Below are positions 61,287 to 64,000 of a DNA stretch of 64,000 nt, one piece after another. The notes beneath the pieces were generated by a model. It had not been told where the DNA came from. It ran no database searches and saw nothing but the letters and a program-made list of their open reading frames with translations. Made by a program: the position numbers and the translations under genes. Source of the DNA: Porticoccus sp038143955 (lineage in GTDB: Bacteria > Pseudomonadota > Gammaproteobacteria > Pseudomonadales > Porticoccaceae); NCBI GenBank assembly GCA_038143955.1, contig JAYQMT010000005.1:1-64000 (forward strand), given 5' to 3'. Each line of letters starts with the position of its first letter. The first letter of the stretch is position 1.

Positions 61287-61862
61287 CTATTTATATCGAT
61301 TAACTACACTTTTTTCAGTGACAATAGTGTGTAAGGTTACATCCCAAGACCGTTTGTTAATAGCACTAGTTTCTTGAATACTTTGAGCAAGACCTATGAG
61401 TCTTGTATTTTTGGATTCAGTACTGAGTGTTCTATCATAAAAACCTCCGCCCATACCTACCCTATTACAAGAAGAGTCAAATGCAACTAATGGCATAATA
61501 ATCAAATCAATCGCAAATGGAGGAACAATCTTTGCTCCTCTTAAGAGCGGCTCTTTTATTCCATAGCGATTGATTGATAGGGGGTCACCTGTTTTATATT
61601 TAGCAAAATAGAGGCGCTTTTGTTTTAGTGGGTGAAGTAAAGGCAAATAACATTCTTTGCCCGCAGACTCTGCAATCCCCATAGCAAATTTAGGATCTAT
61701 TTCCCCATCATGTGCTAAATAGAATGCAATTCTTTTGCTCATATAAAAACTTGGAAGTAGAGTAAGCCTTCTAGCGACACTTTCTTCAGCTAATGATTGC
61801 TCTTTTGGCTTTAGAGAGCGGCGTCTTGTTCTCATAAGTTGCCGCAAAGAATTTATATCCAT
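61287..61862 (-). CDS. 5-formyltetrahydrofolate cyclo-ligase
   Basis: Recycles 5-formyl-THF to 5,10-methenyl-THF with ATP (YgfA/Fau family). FYLAHDGEIDP, YLPLLHPLK and VGMGGGFYDRTL are the family motifs. 191 residues. It follows the 6S RNA gene, the conserved ssrS-ygfA unit, and is probably partly co-transcribed with it. Confidence 0.93.
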   Translation of the reverse strand: MDINSLRQLMRTRRRSLKPKEQSLAEESVARRLTLLPSFYMSKRIAFYLAHDGEIDPKFAMGIAESAGKECYLPLLHPLKQKRLYFAKYKTGDPLSINRYGIKEPLLRGAKIVPPFAIDLIIMPLVAFDSSCNRVGMGGGFYDRTLSTESKNTRLIGLAQSIQETSAINKRSWDVTLHTIVTEKSVVNRYK

Positions 61863-61877
61863 AAGATTTCTTTTTTA

Positions 61878-62060
61878 CTAGATGTCCCCGATGATACCGC
61901 TGTTGGATGCGCCTTGAACCGAAAGGTTCAAGGTGGTGGGATCAGCGATATATTAGGCTTTCCGTCATGCGGATATGCACACCATAGCGACTTGATTCCC
62001 TCCAAGTAAAAAATTATCGGCTCAAGGACTAATCAACTAGCGAATATCCCAGGGAGCAAT
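61878..62060 (-). ncRNA. ssrS: 6S RNA
   Basis: About 183 bases between zapA and the folate cyclo-ligase gene, the conserved location. On the minus strand it has the strand pair CCTTGAGCCGATAATTTT and CACCTTGAACCtttcGGTTCAAG that E. coli 6S RNA also shows, and complementary ends (about GGGATATTCGC near 5' with the GGTATCATCGGGGACAT region near 3'). 6S RNA folds like an open promoter and sequesters RNA polymerase-sigma-70 in stationary phase. Exact ends are estimated to within a few bases. Confidence 0.9.
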
Positions 62061-62080
62061 TTTATTATAACCCTAATAGG

Positions 62081-62389
62081 CTAAAATGTAGACGAATCAT
62101 CTAAATTTTCTAATGCAGTAGTGATTTTTCTATCGATATTCTGGATAATTTTGTTTGTATTATCTTCTGAGGATAGTTTTTTTTCTACTTTTGAGATTTC
62201 ATAGGTAAGGTTCAAAGCAGCCATAACAGCTATTCTTTCAACACCGATAACGTTTCCAGTATTGCGTATATTTTGCATTTGTGAATTCAGTTTTTTAGCA
62301 GAACATAAAAGTGCCTCACTCTCTTCAGTAGGACAACTGACTTGATAGTCTTTATCTAAAATATGAATATCAACTGTTTTGTCACTCAT
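62081..62389 (-). CDS. zapA: Cell division protein ZapA
   Basis: FtsZ-ring bundling protein of 102 residues. DIHILDKDYQVSCPTEESEAL starts the globular part (shown only in part), VERIAVMAALNLTYEI follows, and a coiled coil ends it. It lies just upstream of the 6S RNA. Confidence 0.92.
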   Translation of the reverse strand: MSDKTVDIHILDKDYQVSCPTEESEALLCSAKKLNSQMQNIRNTGNVIGVERIAVMAALNLTYEISKVEKKLSSEDNTNKIIQNIDRKITTALENLDDSSTF

Positions 62390-62394
62390 AATGA

Positions 62395-62601
62395 TTAAGT
62401 CTCATCACTGAGGCTTTTAAGCCTCTTCATCAAATTTTCTAAACGAGCACAGGTTAGTTCCTGTTTTTCCAAGAGAGTGCTGCGTTGAACCAGTAATTCT
62501 GATTCCCTTTTTTTTAAGGATAGGTTTTCTTTCTGAAGTTTAGCGCACTGTGCAATAATGCTATCTACGTTAAGTTCAAATTTCTTGAGGTTAACTGACA
62601 T
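62395..62601 (-). CDS. TIGR02449 (ZapB-like) coiled-coil protein
   Basis: Small coiled-coil protein, about 68 residues from the ATG at 62601; the open frame runs 20 codons further but that part is not family-like. ENLSLKKRESELLVQRSTLL shows the heptad pattern, and the family is usually next to zapA. A role in the division ring is inference. Confidence 0.8.
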   Translation of the reverse strand: MSVNLKKFELNVDSIIAQCAKLQKENLSLKKRESELLVQRSTLLEKQELTCARLENLMKRLKSLSDET

Positions 62602-62799
62602 CTTAATGCCTATAAATGAATAATACCCTTTACTATAATTGTGTAGACATGGATTGGTCAACCAACTTAAAGCTTATTCGCCAGATACCAGGTAACCAGA
62701 TGTTCCAAGATGGATTTTTTTTCTTTATTAACATAGGTGATTGCTACCTCTAAGAGTGATACGATAAAACATTAGCCTATAGTGTGAGTATATACAACA

Positions 62800-63360
62800 A
62801 TGGATTACGATGAAATTTCTGATGCCTTTAATAGGGCTAATTTAGCCGGTAGTCCAGCTGAACTACATGGTTTTTTATCCGGTTCAATATCTGGAGCAAA
62901 TTTTTATTCTACAGAATCCCTGATATCAACTGTTGCAAAATTTTTAGAAGTCGAAACCGAAAGAGTAGAAGATTTGGGTGACATGTTGGCGAATCTCTAT
63001 CATTTTTCTATCCACCAGATGAATGGTAACGACTTTGAATTCACACCAATTCTCCCTAGTGATGATGTTATATTAAGTGAACGATTGGCTTCAGTGGGAG
63101 ATTGGTGTCAAGGATTTTTATATGGTTTGGGGAATTCCAAATACCTTTCAAATTTTGAAACACCGGAAAATATAGAGGAAGCTTTAGGTGACCTTGCATC
63201 TATTTCAAATATACAAATTTTGAGTGATCAAGAGGAAGTCAATGAAAGTGATAGTGAATCCAATTATATTGAAGTGACGGAGTACATCAAAGTTGCAGTA
63301 TTGACTATTTCTAGTGAATTAAATTGTATCGACGATCCTGATTTAGGGCTGACCCATTAG
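62800..63360 (+). CDS. ygfB: YgfB/UPF0149 family protein
   Basis: Acidic 186-residue protein of poorly known function; in Pseudomonas its homologue affects ampicillin resistance through AlpA. SPAELHGFLSGSISG, VGDWCQGFLYGLG and EEALGDLASIS are the family motifs. It is divergent from the zapA group and directly precedes pepP, as in E. coli. Confidence 0.9.
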   Translation: MDYDEISDAFNRANLAGSPAELHGFLSGSISGANFYSTESLISTVAKFLEVETERVEDLGDMLANLYHFSIHQMNGNDFEFTPILPSDDVILSERLASVGDWCQGFLYGLGNSKYLSNFETPENIEEALGDLASISNIQILSDQEEVNESDSESNYIEVTEYIKVAVLTISSELNCIDDPDLGLTH

Positions 63361-63414
63361 TGGCTCTTGGCTTTAGAGCTACCTTAATTGCATAATACTT
63401 TTGAGATTTTAGAA

Positions 63415-64000
63415 ATGATTGCCAGTAAAGAATTTAAAAATCGAAGAAACCGATTAATGTCAAAGATGCCCTATAATAGTATTGCTATTCTTACGGCTGC
63501 TCCAGAGAAATCACGCAATAAAGATGTTCTTTATCCATATCGACAAGATAGCGATTTTTTTTACTTAACAGGATTTCAGGAGCCAGATGCAATGGTAATC
63601 TTGATTCCTGGAAAAAATCATCATCAGTATCTTATGTTTTGTAGAGACAGAAATATAAAGAAAGAAATATGGGATGGTCGTCGAGTTGGGCCAGATGGCG
63701 CTGAGAGAAAATATGGAGCTAGCGAAGCGTTCTCTATCGAGTCCATTCAAGAGATTTTACCTAAAATATTGGATGACCGCGGAAAGATTTATTATTCGAT
63801 GGGAAAAAACCCTTTTTTTGATGAGATCCTAGTGCGTCACGTAAAAGCTAAAAGAGGTAATGCAGGTTCTACAAGTATTCCTTCAGACTTATTTTCTAAT
63901 TTAGACAACTTGCTGCATGAAATGCGTCTTTTTAAGAGCTCAGCTGAGCAAAAAATAATGAAAAAAGCGGCCACTATTTCTGCTCTTGCCCATCGAAGGG
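63415..64000 (+). CDS. pepP: Xaa-Pro aminopeptidase, truncated by window end
   Basis: M24 metallopeptidase removing N-terminal residues before proline. The ATG at 63415 opens a frame that runs to the window edge (about 195 codons). SIAILTAAPEKSRNKDVLYP, DSDFFYLTGFQEPDAM and EIWDGRRVGPDGA belong to the N-terminal domain; the catalytic metal residues lie beyond the window. It follows ygfB as in E. coli. Confidence 0.9.
   Translation, partial: MIASKEFKNRRNRLMSKMPYNSIAILTAAPEKSRNKDVLYPYRQDSDFFYLTGFQEPDAMVILIPGKNHHQYLMFCRDRNIKKEIWDGRRVGPDGAERKYGASEAFSIESIQEILPKILDDRGKIYYSMGKNPFFDEILVRHVKAKRGNAGSTSIPSDLFSNLDNLLHEMRLFKSSAEQKIMKKAATISALAHRR

Noticed and set aside
1..64000. tRNA genes, rRNA genes, CRISPR arrays, prophage or insertion sequences
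   Set aside because: I looked for cloverleaf sequence, regular spaced repeats, transposase or integrase text and terminal repeats and saw none.

Overview
This window comes from an AT-rich chromosome of a gammaproteobacterium. The gene orders are those of Pseudomonas-like gammaproteobacteria: polA-engB-cytochrome c4-dsbA; metX-metW-DUF4426-rdgB-(purU)-hemW; coaBC-argB-slmA; rpmB-rpmG-mutM; coaD-rsmD next to divergent ftsY-ftsE-ftsX-rpoH; a SahR-type regulator with metK divergent from tkt-epd-pgk-fba; rpiA divergent from ilvA; and TIGR02449-zapA-6S RNA-fau divergent from ygfB-pepP. Base composition is low in G+C throughout, and TTG/GTG starts are common. The genus cannot be fixed from the sequence alone.

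Layout. 1-3900: a SCO-type copper chaperone and a zinc uptake locus (znuB-znuC-zur divergent from znuA) with two nearly identical Zur boxes. 3900-13800: DNA polymerase I, periplasmic redox genes, a serC/serA pair, pdxH, rho and trxA. 14000-22000: a long minus-strand run for methionine synthesis (metX, metW), nucleotide sanitation (rdgB), folate (purU), radical SAM (hemW), CoA (coaBC), arginine (argB) and nucleoid occlusion (slmA). 22200-31800: ribosomal proteins, DNA repair, cell division/secretion (ftsYEX), rpoH, tRNA and rRNA methylation and an FKBP lipoprotein. 31800-36000: lrgAB, dsbB, an unrecognised exported protein and gshA. 36355-41486: a three-subunit acetone carboxylase operon (acxABC), the main accessory metabolism here. 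41600-44400: secB, then a second zinc-type locus (DUF1826 plus a second Fur/Zur paralogue) with its own Zur-like box, then slyD. 44400-49700: a minus-strand SAM-cycle operon (sahR-metK-ahcY-metF-rsmE) behind a 30-bp palindrome. 49800-64000: central carbon genes, an MFS-like transporter, the srkA kinase, rpiA, ilvA, pyk, the 6S RNA/zapA region and the start of pepP.

How the parts fit. One Zur regulon appears to link two loci about 40 kb apart. The SAM-cycle operon and the divergent tkt glycolytic/pentose run share an intergenic operator. acxABC would feed acetone, via acetoacetate, into central metabolism.

Quality caveat. About 26 of 68 protein genes carry a +1/-1 frameshift, mostly in A/T/G/C homopolymers, or (metK) an in-frame stop. 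They include essential genes such as rho, polA, coaBC, coaD and metK, and the reading frame resumes with intact conserved sequence each time. This looks like uncorrected indel error in the assembly rather than true gene decay. Split genes are therefore annotated here as single full-length loci.
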